64,000 nucleotides of DNA from Actinomycetota bacterium (GCA_020161795.1 JAIUOR010000039.1:1-64000); one strand, 5' to 3'. Numbered from the stretch's first letter, positions 50,790 to 60,327 are shown. Notes: generated by a model from the letters alone, not told the origin. Program-made: numbers and translations.

Positions 50790-52453
50790 CGTGCACCCTC
50801 CGATGGCGGCCTGAAACTTGGACCACGCGCCGGGGCTCCAACGCCAGCATGCTGGCTAGCGGCCGACTGCGAAGAGGCCCCGCCCGGGGTCGGCCGCGCC
50901 GACCCCGCGGAGCCTCCCCCTCCCGTCGGCCCGCTACTGGCGGGACGGCTACTCCCCTGCGCGGGCGAGGACGGTACCCGACCTACGCCACCTGCTCCCC
51001 CACCGCGACCACTCCCCCCGCGCCCGCCTCCGCCGAGTCTTGACTTGGCGCCGCGATAGGCCGACCGCATTGCGCCCACACCTGCCTGCAGCGACGCGCC
51101 CACCGCGGCAGTCACCGGCGCCGCGGGTCCGGAAGCGGCCGCGGCGGCCTTCGTGACTGCTCCGGCACTGCCAGCCTTCGCCGCCGCGGACGCTGCACCA
51201 CCCGCCGCCGGCGACATCCGCGGTCTCGCTGCTCGGCCGGCGGTCCTCGCTAGCCCATTCGCCGCCATCCGCCCCTCCATCCGCGCACGAGCCCCGAGAT
51301 CCCCGAGGCTCCGTCGCGTTCCAGCGTTTTCATCACCCGCGATTCCGGCAACAACCTTCGGCATTACGAGCGCCATAAGCAGGGGCACCACGGACGCCAC
51401 GATGAGACAGATGAGGACCAGTGCGAACGCACTCAACGTTCCTTCCTTGTCTAATTTCTCGGCTTTCAATGTGTCGGAGGCGATGCTCATCGAAACCCAA
51501 AATCCGAACATCAAGACCGCCGGGACGAGAAGAGCCCCGACGATCGCACCAGTCAACCTCGCCAATGCTGGGCGGAAACGCGGGTGGATCGCCAAGGCGG
51601 CCATCGGAGGCACGAAACAGAGAAGGAGGAATAGTCCATACTTCGCCAGAGCCACTTCGACGAGTGTCAGGAACGCGAAGGCCAGCATTAGACCCAAGAG
51701 GAACAGCGCAACAAGTGTCCCGCCGCCAAGTAACATTGCGGGGGAAGCTGCTTCCCAGAGTCGTTGCTGGACCATTCGGAACACCAGCGCACGAGCGGGC
51801 GCACCTTGGCCGCCGAACCAGCCGGCTAGATGTGCCGCCATGGCGTATAGCTGATAGGCGACGGTCGGCACGATGAGCATCGCTGGGTAGTACGTCCACG
51901 CGCGCCAGCCCGCGGACTCCAGTTGGGCGCGGCGTTCCGCGCCGCCTGCCGCCTGGCCAGAGGTCACCGTGATCACGAACGCCATCAGCACGAGACCGAT
52001 CCCCCAGGCCACTGCGTACGGGGCAGCGAATCCTGTCCCGAGGGTCTTCGGGGAGTCCCCGAGCGCCCTATTCAGGTCGCCTAGGAGATCGTCGGTCGAT
52101 CGACCTGCCTCCATCGCCCATTCCTCGGCTGAGGTGTTCGGAACGAAATCCTTGAACACCTTCGGCTCTTCCGGCTCGGCTTGAGCCTTCGGCTTGGCGG
52201 GGCTTGCTGAGGGCGTGGGAGCCTGAGAGGTAGGAGTGGATGGGGCAGGGGTTTGGCTCTTCTGCTGCTGCTCGTACTGCTGGCGACACTCTTCCGGAAT
52301 GGTGTTCGGATCAGGGGCTGGCTGGCTGCTGATCGATGCAAGAAGCTTTGAGCAACGCTCAGAACTCACTGCCGCGGAAGCCGCCTGTGGAGCCAGAGTG
52401 AGAAGGGCTACCCCGATCAACACAGCCACTAAGAGCGGGGCACGATGTCTCAC
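50786..52453 (-). CDS. VirB6/TrbL-like polytopic transfer protein
   Basis: A 555-residue protein from the GTG at 52453. A signal peptide (LLVAVLIGVALLTLAPQAASA) is followed by a Pro/Gln/Lys-rich region, then about six membrane helices, and a Gly/Ala/Arg/Ser-rich low-complexity cytoplasmic tail. This is the arrangement of VirB6/TrbL channel components in Gram-positive type IV systems. It overlaps both neighbours by 4 bp. Confidence 0.8.
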   Translation of the reverse strand: MRHRAPLLVAVLIGVALLTLAPQAASAAVSSERCSKLLASISSQPAPDPNTIPEECRQQYEQQQKSQTPAPSTPTSQAPTPSASPAKPKAQAEPEEPKVFKDFVPNTSAEEWAMEAGRSTDDLLGDLNRALGDSPKTLGTGFAAPYAVAWGIGLVLMAFVITVTSGQAAGGAERRAQLESAGWRAWTYYPAMLIVPTVAYQLYAMAAHLAGWFGGQGAPARALVFRMVQQRLWEAASPAMLLGGGTLVALFLLGLMLAFAFLTLVEVALAKYGLFLLLCFVPPMAALAIHPRFRPALARLTGAIVGALLVPAVLMFGFWVSMSIASDTLKAEKLDKEGTLSAFALVLICLIVASVVPLLMALVMPKVVAGIAGDENAGTRRSLGDLGARARMEGRMAANGLARTAGRAARPRMSPAAGGAASAAAKAGSAGAVTKAAAAASGPAAPVTAAVGASLQAGVGAMRSAYRGAKSRLGGGGRGGSGRGGGAGGVGRVPSSPAQGSSRPASSGPTGGGGSAGSARPTPGGASSQSAASQHAGVGAPARGPSFRPPSEGAR

Positions 52454-53376
52454 GGCACGACCGTTCCCGGGAGGAGCGTCTCTGTTGCGTCGGTTGGCAC
52501 ACTCCAGCCGGGTCCAAGAGCAGCCGCCCGGTCGCTGTAGCTGGCATTCGGCTTGCTTTGGTCGCTTGGTTTGGCGGTGTCCAAGTTCGTGACCGAATCG
52601 GCGACGCGCCAATCTCCTCGCTCCCAGCGGACGGTCACCGTTGCCTGGTACCAGCCGAGGCCCACCTTCCTGCGATCCGTGTCAGTGCCTGTTCCGAGCA
52701 CGAACGGTCGCCAGGACTCGACAACAACCTCGTTGGGAGCCTCGACGGAGGGCTGGTAACTGAGCAACTTGTAGGCGCCGTAGCGCGGGTACGTGGCTGC
52801 GATCAACTTCTTCCGCGGGTCGACCTTCCCTCCTTTGCCTACCACCTTCCCCTTGGCGTTGATGCCCAACTGTCGGGCGAAAGCAGCTGCCAGCTCGTCG
52901 TCGACGGCGACTTCGTTCAGTCCCGTAGCGGTGTAGATCCGCTCATTGAGCGCCGCTCGCTTGACCCGGTTGAACATCGCCGGGGTGTGAAGTGCGGCGT
53001 CGTAGTTGATCGCCGCGGCGATCGCCCCGTCAACTGTGCGCGGATAGCCGATCCGTGTCCCGTGCAGGAAGTCCTGATTCAGGGCCTCGATTGAAGCGCT
53101 CCCTAACACGAGACCAGGTGCGACCTCCCGGCCGTTCAGCACCGGGGGTGCCGGGGTCGACGGCGGCGTGGATCGCACCGGTCCGCCAGCCGATGGCTCC
53201 GCCGACTGCCCTGGCAGGCTCTCCCGCATCCCGCCTACCAAGACGGCCAGAAGGAGCACGACCGCGCCGACGACGAGCAGGATCCAGCCGCGCGGGAGAG
53301 GCCGCTTTGATGTTCTCGCAGAGGGCTCCTCCGGTCGGGCGGGAGGAGTGCGAGGATCCTCGATGCGTAGCGGCAT
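52450..53376 (-). CDS. VirB8/TcpC-like single-pass transfer protein
   Basis: A 308-residue protein with a short cytoplasmic N-terminus, one membrane helix (GWILLVVGAVVLLLAVLV) and an extracytoplasmic domain rich in alpha+beta structure (WYQATVTVRWERGDWRV). This is typical of the NTF2-like VirB8/TcpC scaffold. It follows the VirB2-like gene by 36 bp and overlaps the VirB6-like gene by 4 bp. Confidence 0.7.
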   Translation of the reverse strand: MPLRIEDPRTPPARPEEPSARTSKRPLPRGWILLVVGAVVLLLAVLVGGMRESLPGQSAEPSAGGPVRSTPPSTPAPPVLNGREVAPGLVLGSASIEALNQDFLHGTRIGYPRTVDGAIAAAINYDAALHTPAMFNRVKRAALNERIYTATGLNEVAVDDELAAAFARQLGINAKGKVVGKGGKVDPRKKLIAATYPRYGAYKLLSYQPSVEAPNEVVVESWRPFVLGTGTDTDRRKVGLGWYQATVTVRWERGDWRVADSVTNLDTAKPSDQSKPNASYSDRAAALGPGWSVPTDATETLLPGTVVP

Positions 53377-53412
53377 TGGCTGATCTCCTTGTGTGGCTGG
53401 GTGCCGGTCCTA

Positions 53413-53682
53413 CTAGCGGATGAGAACGGCGTAGATGAGCGGCACAGCCCCCAGCAGGATTGTGGCAACCGCAGGCCAGAAGAGGTCGCCTTTGGCTTCC
53501 TCGTAGTCGTTCGCTCGGTGCTGGACCCTGGCCTTCGCCAACTTCCCTACGCCCACCACGAGGTGGTAGGCCGTGTAGACGAACATCGCTGCCCAGACGA
53601 GCGCCAGGCCCATGGCAACCTTTGATTCCAAGATTGCCGCAAAAGGTCCCCAAGAGGGCTTGAGGCCGTTGAACGGGTTCAT
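53413..53682 (-). CDS. Small two-helix membrane protein, VirB2-like
   Basis: An 89-residue protein with two membrane helices (ALVWAAMFVYTAYHLVVGV, FWPAVATILLGAVPLIYAVLI) and a charged loop. Size and topology fit the VirB2-like subunit of actinobacterial transfer systems. The ATG overlaps the ParA-like stop in ATGA. Confidence 0.65.
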   Translation of the reverse strand: MNPFNGLKPSWGPFAAILESKVAMGLALVWAAMFVYTAYHLVVGVGKLAKARVQHRANDYEEAKGDLFWPAVATILLGAVPLIYAVLIR

Positions 53683-54755
53683 CGTGCTACTCCTGACTGA
53701 AGCTCTGACGGTGATTCCAGCGGAATCATCGGTGGCATGTGCGTCGAACTGCTGCTGGCAGGGGCTCTGAGACCGCTCTCAGGCGGCCGCCTCGCCGCCT
53801 GAGCAGCGAGCTCAGAGGCGACAGCTGCCGCCTGCAGACCGACTCTTCGAGTTCGCCGCGTCAGTCGCCGGCGATCTATGACCGTTCCCGCATGGATGTG
53901 CGGATCAGTGGGCACCTCGACGACCTGGTGTGACTGCCCAAACCACGCGAGTGCTTGTGCGCGCGGCTCCTTTTGCGAGTCACCGGGCCCGTTAGTGCCC
54001 ACAATCAGGGTGCGGCCGAGGATCTCATGCCCTTGATCGGCCAGTGACTCGAGCATGCGATTCGCTCCGAGAATCGAATCGTGCCGCCACTTTGCCGGGA
54101 CGACCATCGCGTCGGCGACCTGCAGAGCGGCTAGCCAGTTCGACGCCTTTTCGTTATTGCCTGTGTCCACGATGATCACTGCGAAGAATCGAGAGAGGAT
54201 TCTATGCACGCGCTTGAACTTCTCCTCGTCCATGGGTTCCGCTGCTGACTGATCGCTTGAGAGCACGTGGTACTTCCCCGGTGTTTGGTGAGACAGGAAG
54301 ACCGCGAGATCCACGAACCGGGCTTCGGGGCGATCCAAGCTGTCAGCTGCAGCGAGGAGGTCAGCCACGTTGCGGCGGTGCGGGCAGTAGGAGCGGTCGC
54401 GGGCGTTTCCTCTGAGTTCGTTGTTGTCCCACACGACCACGGAGCCCCCTCTCGCTTCGCCGATCTCGCCCGCAAGCAGGAGGGAGATCGGAGTCTTCCC
54501 GGCGCCGCCCTTCGGATTGGCGACCATGATCGTTATCGGCCGCGCAAAGTTGGTCCGCACAGCGCCGAGTCTTCTCTGCTCCTCCAGTTCCTGGGCCGAG
54601 GGTCGCAAGCCCAGCCATGCCCGCCAACCTCGGCGAGCCTTTGGCGGTGACGGTGGTTGCAAGCGCTCAAGAAGGCCCTCAGTCGAGTAGCCGGGCGGCT
54701 GCGCTTCCTGGGCGGATGGCGCTATCTCCGTGGGGGCCGTCGGGGTCTGGGTCAC
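53679..54755 (-). CDS. ParA/MinD-like ATPase at the head of the transfer operon
   Basis: A 358-residue ATPase from the GTG at 54755, with AGGAGGAG about 8 bases upstream. A Pro/Gln-rich leader is followed by the deviant Walker A PKGGAGKT and VVIWDNN-like and IIVDTGNN motifs typical of ParA/MinD proteins. As first gene of a type IV secretion operon it may position the transfer apparatus, as VirC1 does, rather than partition the plasmid. Confidence 0.8.
   Translation of the reverse strand: MTQTPTAPTEIAPSAQEAQPPGYSTEGLLERLQPPSPPKARRGWRAWLGLRPSAQELEEQRRLGAVRTNFARPITIMVANPKGGAGKTPISLLLAGEIGEARGGSVVVWDNNELRGNARDRSYCPHRRNVADLLAAADSLDRPEARFVDLAVFLSHQTPGKYHVLSSDQSAAEPMDEEKFKRVHRILSRFFAVIIVDTGNNEKASNWLAALQVADAMVVPAKWRHDSILGANRMLESLADQGHEILGRTLIVGTNGPGDSQKEPRAQALAWFGQSHQVVEVPTDPHIHAGTVIDRRRLTRRTRRVGLQAAAVASELAAQAARRPPESGLRAPASSSSTHMPPMIPLESPSELQSGVAR
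53711..53729. repeat. 19-bp palindrome, degenerate copy
   Basis: GTGATTCCAGCGGAATCAT lies in the last codons of the ParA-like gene. It is the reverse complement of the 44029-44047 copy. Confidence 0.55.
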
Positions 54756-55037
54756 CTGCTGCTCCTCCTTGTCCGGCCCACCGGTGTGGGGCTGATCCCC
54801 GTTGGCGGGCACGCGTGGCCGTTGCACGCCGCCGAGCAGCACGCCCAGCGTCGGGGATTGCTCTGGGCGGTGTCGATGCTGTTCCACGTTCGGCACCGTA
54901 CCAATTCGCCGCCACTCCGCGCAATACTTCTAACGACATATGCACTAACATCAGACTCATGCAGATTGACATCAGACCTACATCGGATGTCGTACTGGCC
55001 TTGTGCGAGGCACACAGTATCCGGATGGTCCGACACA

Positions 55038-55334
55038 ATGAGCGCCGTGAATCTTGCCGATGCCTCAGGAGAGTGCGCCGTGGACGCTGTCCCTCTCGAC
55101 CCCAACGACTCCCGCACTTGGCCGGAGCTGATGAGTACCACGGAGGTGGCTCAGGCACTGCGAATCAACCAACGAACCGTGCTCGCAATGATCGGCGATG
55201 GCCGGCTCCGGGCTCGGCGTGCGGGGACCGCGTACCGCGTGTCCCGCAGCTGGCTGCTCGAGGAATGGTTTGCCGACGACGAACCCCAAGTGCCCCCGCC
55301 CAGGACGAAGTCCGCACGCTCACCCGAATCGTGA
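55038..55334 (+). CDS. Excisionase-like HTH regulator
   Basis: A 98-residue protein with a MerR-like HTH_17 domain (LMSTTEVAQALRINQRTVLAMI, WLLEEWF), as in excisionases and small regulators. The ATG at 55038 is preferred; the frame is open to 54657 without coding character, and a GTG at 55080 is an alternative. It is divergent from the transfer operon, so it may regulate it. Confidence 0.75.
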   Translation: MSAVNLADASGECAVDAVPLDPNDSRTWPELMSTTEVAQALRINQRTVLAMIGDGRLRARRAGTAYRVSRSWLLEEWFADDEPQVPPPRTKSARSPES

Positions 55335-55407
55335 CTTCCACGATCCGAGTCTCGCGATCGCATAGGCCGGAAGCGCGAGCGCCAGTCCACGAGCAAGGAA
55401 CCCGCGG

Positions 55408-57792
55408 ATGATGAAACTCGGAGCGGCTCTGGTTGCGCTGATAGTCGCGGTTGTCGCCGGGGTCGTGGTGCTGGGATCGCGACTCGACCGATGCGAACCG
55501 ATCCTGCCTGTCAGCGATATCTCCGGACTTGACGTCCCGGCGGAACCCGTGCCCACCACGACGTCTGCACCGTTCACGGCCCGCATCGCGACCTGGAACA
55601 CGCTGCACACGAACTCAACGCGACGGATCGCGGCGGGCGTTGCCGCGATCTCGGAGTCCGCCGATGTGATCGGACTGCAGGAGTTCAACCCGCCCAGCCG
55701 TCGGGCGACCATCGCTCGCGCGATGGCCAAGCGTGGCTGGGGCATGACCGACAGCAACAACTCGGTGCAGATTCTGTACAACGCGACCAAATACAAGGTG
55801 CTTGCTCAGGATGCCGTCAAGGTGATCGGCGTTGTTCGCATCGAAGGCGGTACTGCTGGCACCTCGATCGGCCCGAAATCGCTGGTCTGGGTGCAGCTGC
55901 AGGACCGGTCGACGGGCGGCGTGTTCTTCGTGCTGAACATGCATATCGTTCCCGACATTGATCGGAAGGGGCACCGCCGTCCGAATGCCCCGAAGCGGCT
56001 CGCAGTTCGCGACAAGCAGCGCGCCACCGCCCTCAGCGTGATCGCGAAGCTGCGCAAGTACGGCCCGGTCGCCTGGACTGAGGACAGCAATGTCGACAAC
56101 CGCCGGGACCAGAAGAACCAGGACCCCGACTTCGACTTCGACCAGATGAAGCGCGCCGGCATGATGTCTAACTGGTCAGTCCTCGGTCTCCCCTCCTACG
56201 GCACCCAGTCGTCTGGCCGCAGGCTGATCGACAAGGTGAACCTGACCATGGAGAACGGTCGGTTCCTCGCCCAGCAGCGTCTCGGTCGCTGGGGCTCCGA
56301 CCATCACGCCGTCGTGGCGACCATCGCCCTCCGCGGAGCCCGGAGCACAGCACCCGTGAACGCTACGTCAGTAGCGCCCAGCACTGCCCTCCCGGCCAGC
56401 CTGACGGTGCCCGGCTGGCAACTCGACGCCGACCAGATCAAGGTCGCCGCCACCGCCATCGAGGTGGGCAAGCAGCTTGGCATCCCCGAACGCGGCTGGA
56501 TCGTCGCGATCGCGGCCGCGCTCACCGAGAGTGACATGCGGAATATCGACTACGGCGACCGGGATTCCGTGGGTCCGTGGCAGATGCGACCCTCGACCGG
56601 ATGGGGCACGGTCGCGCAGATTCGCGATCTCACTCTTGGTGCCCGGGCCTTCTATGGTCTTGCCGAGCACACGTCGAATCCTGGCTTGCTCGATATCAAG
56701 GGCTGGGAGCAGATGACCATCGGCCAGGCTGCTCAGGCCGTCGAGCGCAGCGCGTTCCCAGGTCGCTATGCGCCGAATGAGGCAGCGGCGAGAGCGGTCG
56801 TGGCCAAGCTCGCCCCCATCATCAGTGGAGACGGTGCCGCAGCAGCCGCCGATGACGGATGCCCCACCAACACCGTCCCCTCAGGCGACGTGGGCAACTG
56901 CCCCGCTACCAATCTGCCGGCCGAAGCCGGCCTTAAACGCGACGCTCTGCTCGTCCTGCGGTGCATCCGCCAGCAGTTCCCTGCGATCACCGACATCGGC
57001 GGCGTCCGGCGAGACCGTCTCCCTGACCACCCCTCGGGCAGAGCAGTCGACCTGATGATCCCGAACTACCAAACATCGAGCGGCAAGGAGTTCGGCTGGC
57101 AGGTCGCCCGGTGGCTCCAAACCCATCAACGGCAACTCGGCGTGGAGTACTTGATCTTCGACAACCGAATCTGGAGCGTCAAGCGCGACAGCGAGGGCTG
57201 GCGTGTCTACCGACCCAGTGGTCAAGGAAGCGACAGCTCACTGCACTACAACCACGTGCACGTCACCGTGTTTGGCGAATCTGCCAAACCTGATGGGCCT
57301 ATCGACTCGGCAGCAACCGGGCCCTGGCGAGCACCCATCTCCGCTTCGTTCCCTGCCGGCTGCGGGTTCCGCGGCGCTGGCTGCAAGACCTCATACGCCT
57401 CACACACCGGACAGGACTTCCCGGCCCCTGCTGGGACTCCGGTATACGCGGTTGCCAACGGTACGGTCACCCGGTCCGAATCGATCCTCCCCGGCCGCCG
57501 CCGTTGCACCACTCTGCCGATCTGCGGCAGCCAGCGCGTCTCATACGGCAACTTGATCGTGATTCAGACCGCTGGCGAGGGCGAGGTGACCGCCTGGTAC
57601 GCCCATCTCACCGAACGCAGAGTGCGGGTGGGTGAGTCGGTGCGCGCTGGCCAGGTCATCGGGACGGTGGGCTGGCAGGGCAACGTGATTCCCCGGGGCC
57701 CCGGGGGATCCCACCTGCACTTTGAGATTCGACGCCAGGGCACACCCGTCAACCCGATGCCCTACCTACGCACCAAAGGAATCCATCTATGA
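55408..57792 (+). CDS. Secreted four-domain protein: EEP nuclease, lytic transglycosylase-like, cell-wall-binding-like and M23 peptidase
   Basis: A 794-residue exported protein with an N-terminal membrane anchor (LGAALVALIVAVVAGVVVLG). Residues ~55-310 are an endonuclease/exonuclease/phosphatase domain (ATWNTL, LQEFNPP, LNMHIVP, TEDSN, SDHHAVVA). Next comes a goose-lysozyme/transglycosylase-like segment (IVAIAAALTESDM, SVGPWQMRP; ~350-460), then a region (~495-625) with HPSGRAVDLM and SLHYNHVHVTVFG, seen in other wall proteins. An M23 endopeptidase closes it (HTGQDFPAP, WYAHL, GSHLHFE; ~655-790). It probably opens peptidoglycan for transfer. The joined nuclease is unusual. Starts at ATG 55408 or 55411. 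Confidence 0.88.
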   Translation: MMKLGAALVALIVAVVAGVVVLGSRLDRCEPILPVSDISGLDVPAEPVPTTTSAPFTARIATWNTLHTNSTRRIAAGVAAISESADVIGLQEFNPPSRRATIARAMAKRGWGMTDSNNSVQILYNATKYKVLAQDAVKVIGVVRIEGGTAGTSIGPKSLVWVQLQDRSTGGVFFVLNMHIVPDIDRKGHRRPNAPKRLAVRDKQRATALSVIAKLRKYGPVAWTEDSNVDNRRDQKNQDPDFDFDQMKRAGMMSNWSVLGLPSYGTQSSGRRLIDKVNLTMENGRFLAQQRLGRWGSDHHAVVATIALRGARSTAPVNATSVAPSTALPASLTVPGWQLDADQIKVAATAIEVGKQLGIPERGWIVAIAAALTESDMRNIDYGDRDSVGPWQMRPSTGWGTVAQIRDLTLGARAFYGLAEHTSNPGLLDIKGWEQMTIGQAAQAVERSAFPGRYAPNEAAARAVVAKLAPIISGDGAAAAADDGCPTNTVPSGDVGNCPATNLPAEAGLKRDALLVLRCIRQQFPAITDIGGVRRDRLPDHPSGRAVDLMIPNYQTSSGKEFGWQVARWLQTHQRQLGVEYLIFDNRIWSVKRDSEGWRVYRPSGQGSDSSLHYNHVHVTVFGESAKPDGPIDSAATGPWRAPISASFPAGCGFRGAGCKTSYASHTGQDFPAPAGTPVYAVANGTVTRSESILPGRRRCTTLPICGSQRVSYGNLIVIQTAGEGEVTAWYAHLTERRVRVGESVRAGQVIGTVGWQGNVIPRGPGGSHLHFEIRRQGTPVNPMPYLRTKGIHL

Positions 57793-58316
57793 GCACCCGC
57801 AAACTAGGCATGCTCACCACTGTGGCGGCCGTGCTGCTGGCCGTCGCAGTGGCGGCGGCGATCAACCTCGGTCACCGACGGCCTGCTGTCACCCCCACAG
57901 GTCTCGCACCAACCCCAGAGGTCATGGAGACCAGCTACAACGCCGACGCGACCGAGGCCGACGACGAGAACGACGAGGCTGGGCCACCAGAGACACAGGA
58001 GGAAGCATGGGCGCCCGTCGTCGACAGCTTCGCCGAGAACTTCACTCGCACCACCGGAGGCAAGGAGAAGTGGCGTCAGCGGCTGATTGGCGACCCCAAG
58101 CAGCCGCACGTGACGACAGAAGTCGCCAAGCAGCTGGCCACAGTCGACATCCGGAACATCCCTAAAGGCCACTACGAAAGTCGGGAGATCGTCGAATCCG
58201 GCCCCTTCCGTCTGGCCGTCGGCGTCTACTACGACGAGGGCTGGGCGATGCTCCTTTGGCTCAGCACCGACGGCATCCGTTGGGAGATCGACGCCTACGA
58301 CGAGTGGCTGCAGTAG
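57789..58316 (+). CDS. Membrane-anchored protein, VirB8/NTF2-like candidate
   Basis: A 175-residue protein starting in the ATGA overlap with the wall hydrolase gene. One N-terminal membrane helix (LTTVAAVLLAVAVAAAINL), an acidic linker and an extracytoplasmic domain (FAENFTRTTGGKEKWRQRL, WLSTDGIRWEIDAYDEWL) that resembles a small NTF2-like fold. Likely part of the transfer complex on the outer side. Confidence 0.65.
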   Translation: MSTRKLGMLTTVAAVLLAVAVAAAINLGHRRPAVTPTGLAPTPEVMETSYNADATEADDENDEAGPPETQEEAWAPVVDSFAENFTRTTGGKEKWRQRLIGDPKQPHVTTEVAKQLATVDIRNIPKGHYESREIVESGPFRLAVGVYYDEGWAMLLWLSTDGIRWEIDAYDEWLQ

Positions 58317-58439
58317 CGCTATGAAGTTGTCAAGATGCGAGCGCAGCCGAATACCTGCCCAACCATGAGCGTATCCCGTTAAACGGTAGACTCTGGGGTG
58401 TGTTGGAACTTGACAGCACCTCCACACCAAGATGGGGGC

Positions 58440-58766
58440 GTGCCGCGTTACGCCCAAGGCTCCAACCTCTCCCTCGCCATGGCACGCATCGCTGATGCCC
58501 TCGGAGCAAATCGAGCCCGACTCTCGATCATCCAGTTTCTCCGCGAGCATCCCGGTGCGGACCGGAGCGCGATCACGGCCGGCCTTGGCATCGGCCACCA
58601 GACCGTCTACAGCCACCTCACGGCGTTGGAGGACGCGGGGCTTGTGCGGACCGACACCCACGCTGGGGAGCGCCATGGGCGCACGGTCCACTACTGGCTG
58701 GAGATCGATCTTCTCCGTGAGCAAATTCAAGGGCTGCTCGACGAGTTCTCCTCGCCACCGAACTAG
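58440..58766 (+). CDS. ArsR-type winged-helix regulator
   Basis: A 108-residue regulator with a winged-helix domain (SIIQFLREHPGADRSAITAGL, GHQTVYSHLTALEDAGLVRT) and a coiled-coil-like C-terminus. The GTG at 58440 is favoured; the ATG at 58479 would also be possible. GTTAAACGGTAGACT upstream may belong to its promoter. Target unknown. Confidence 0.75.
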   Translation: MPRYAQGSNLSLAMARIADALGANRARLSIIQFLREHPGADRSAITAGLGIGHQTVYSHLTALEDAGLVRTDTHAGERHGRTVHYWLEIDLLREQIQGLLDEFSSPPN

Positions 58767-58835
58767 TACTGGAGGCGACACGCCGAAGCTGCGGATATCA
58801 GGATATCGGCGGCCTGCTCCTGGTTCGATGGACTC

Positions 58836-59048
58836 ATGACGGATCAGGGCAGCTCGCAGACCGGCTATCTGTTTCGGATGTCTCGCGCCGACAAACTGCG
58901 ACTTAAGCACCGCGCAGCAGCTGCGGGCATGACAGTCCAGGGCTACCTCGAGCACAAAGCCTTGGGCTATGACCAGCCGATCGCGCGCTCCTCGGGTCGC
59001 CCACGCAAGTCCCGAGAGATCCAGGAGCCGCTTGACCTGAGCGCCTAA
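58836..59048 (+). CDS. Small DNA-binding-like protein
   Basis: A 70-residue basic protein (FRMSRADKLRLKHRAAAAGMTVQGYLEHKALG) with the pattern of a ribbon-helix-helix or ParG-like fold, short N-terminal tail and basic C-terminus. It is followed by a strong terminator. It could be a plasmid copy-control or partition regulator; no close family recognised. Confidence 0.6.
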   Translation: MTDQGSSQTGYLFRMSRADKLRLKHRAAAAGMTVQGYLEHKALGYDQPIARSSGRPRKSREIQEPLDLSA

Positions 59049-59078
59049 CCCAGATCAGGGCAGTGCCCTGAAACGACG

Positions 59079-59105
59079 ACAGCCGCCGTTGGACGCGGCG
59101 GCTGT
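59079..59105 (+). terminator. Rho-independent-like terminator
   Basis: ACAGCCGCCG at 59079-59088 pairs perfectly with 59096-59105 across a 7-nt loop, about 30 bp after the small gene's stop. Confidence 0.7.
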
Positions 59106-59203
59106 GGTCAAAAGCGATTCGTAGGACCGGCGCCAACCGGTCTCCACTTTCACGACTTCCCTGGCCGGGGCTTTGTCGTGCCTAGCTCTGCTCAGGAGCT
59201 GCT

Positions 59204-60247
59204 TTGAGTTTAGCGTATTCGCCTGCGTTCGCCAGCCCCCTCGCGGTCGGCGTCGCCCAGGCGCTCCCCCGCCGACCCCGCCAGATCACCGACGCCCACC
59301 ACGCCGGCCGCGTGCTCGCCGCAGCACCCACCAACCGCTGCGTACTCCCCCGTTGGGGTATCGACTCCCCCATCCGCGACCACGGCGCCGAACCCGGACA
59401 ACACACCGGCACCGTCAGCTGGACCTCCCGCGAGCACTACCTCCGCGTCATCGTGCCCGCAGCGATCGCGCAGCACACCGACATCCTCGCCAAACACGGC
59501 ATCTCGGCCGACACCTTCACCCGTTGGGCCACAGCGAAGTCTCTGTACGCCCAGGAACGCTGCTCAGGACGCCGGGTGATCGTCCGGCCAGTAACCCTCG
59601 CCGGACTCCTGCAATGTGCTAAGAGGACCGTCCAGCGCTGCCAGGCGGCCGCCAGGGAGATCGGCCTCGAGGTCGTCATCACCCCCGGCCGCATGCTGTC
59701 CGAGATCGAGTCCTACAAGGCCCGCAAGCTCGGCTCCCCGCAGCGAGGGTTATCCACAGTAACGGCGTTCGTCGTGCCGGCATCACTTGGTCCCACTGGG
59801 GACAAAGTCACCCCTACCAGTGGTGAGAGTTTAAGTGCTTCTGTTACAGACCTCATTACCTTCCACGACCGCTCCGCGAGGCCCAAAGGTGCTCCGCTTC
59901 GCTCCGCACCGCCTTCACGAAGAAGTCCCCCTGGGCGGAAACGGCCGAGAAACCGCTCGGGGCCAGCCTGGGACCTCGCCGTGGAGCTCGTTCAGCAGGT
60001 GATCTTCCTCAGCCAGTGTCCGGCCGGCCGGATCGTTGGGCAGCTGCAGCGCTTCACTGCGGCTGGGCTCCCCCGGTGGACCGCCGAGCGGGTGACCCGC
60101 GCCATGGACGCCGTGAATCGCCGGCACGGCTACACCGCGCCCACGAAGCCGAAGAAGGCCCCGTGGGGTCTCCTGGCCTGGTACCTCCGCCAGATCGACC
60201 CCATCGCCGACAACCCGGGCCTCGACCGGCCCCTGGTCGGCGCATGA
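59204..60247 (+). CDS. Second candidate plasmid replication protein
   Basis: A 347-residue basic protein starting at a TTG (59204) with AGGAG five bases upstream. A helix-turn-helix lies around residues 125-150 (LAGLLQCAKRTVQRCQAAAREIGLEV), and the C-terminal third is helical (AVELVQQVIFLSQ, WTAERVTRAMDAVNRRHG). Basic HTH proteins of this size upstream of parB in actinobacterial plasmids are often replication initiators. No rolling-circle motif seen; a transcription factor cannot be excluded. Confidence 0.45.
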   Translation: MSLAYSPAFASPLAVGVAQALPRRPRQITDAHHAGRVLAAAPTNRCVLPRWGIDSPIRDHGAEPGQHTGTVSWTSREHYLRVIVPAAIAQHTDILAKHGISADTFTRWATAKSLYAQERCSGRRVIVRPVTLAGLLQCAKRTVQRCQAAAREIGLEVVITPGRMLSEIESYKARKLGSPQRGLSTVTAFVVPASLGPTGDKVTPTSGESLSASVTDLITFHDRSARPKGAPLRSAPPSRRSPPGRKRPRNRSGPAWDLAVELVQQVIFLSQCPAGRIVGQLQRFTAAGLPRWTAERVTRAMDAVNRRHGYTAPTKPKKAPWGLLAWYLRQIDPIADNPGLDRPLVGA

Positions 60248-60268
60248 TGGACCCGGCTCGGGCGAGCG

Positions 60269-60287
60269 GTGATTCCAGTGGAATCAC
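60269..60287. repeat. 19-bp palindrome, perfect copy
   Basis: GTGATTCCAGTGGAATCAC: two 9-bp arms around one central base, in the gap before the 60328 gene. Identical to 62395-62413. Confidence 0.75.
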
Positions 60288-60327
60288 CCGGGCCACCGCC
60301 AACGGAAATCGCGAGAGAGGCCGTCCG

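Noticed and set aside
54657..55037. Upstream extension of the excisionase-like gene
   Set aside because: The sequence is antisense to the ParA-like gene and the divergent promoter region and has no protein-like features.
60016..60327. Upstream extension of the 60328 gene
   Set aside because: Arg-rich shadow of the Rep candidate's 3' end; the ATG at 60328 has a good ribosome-binding site.
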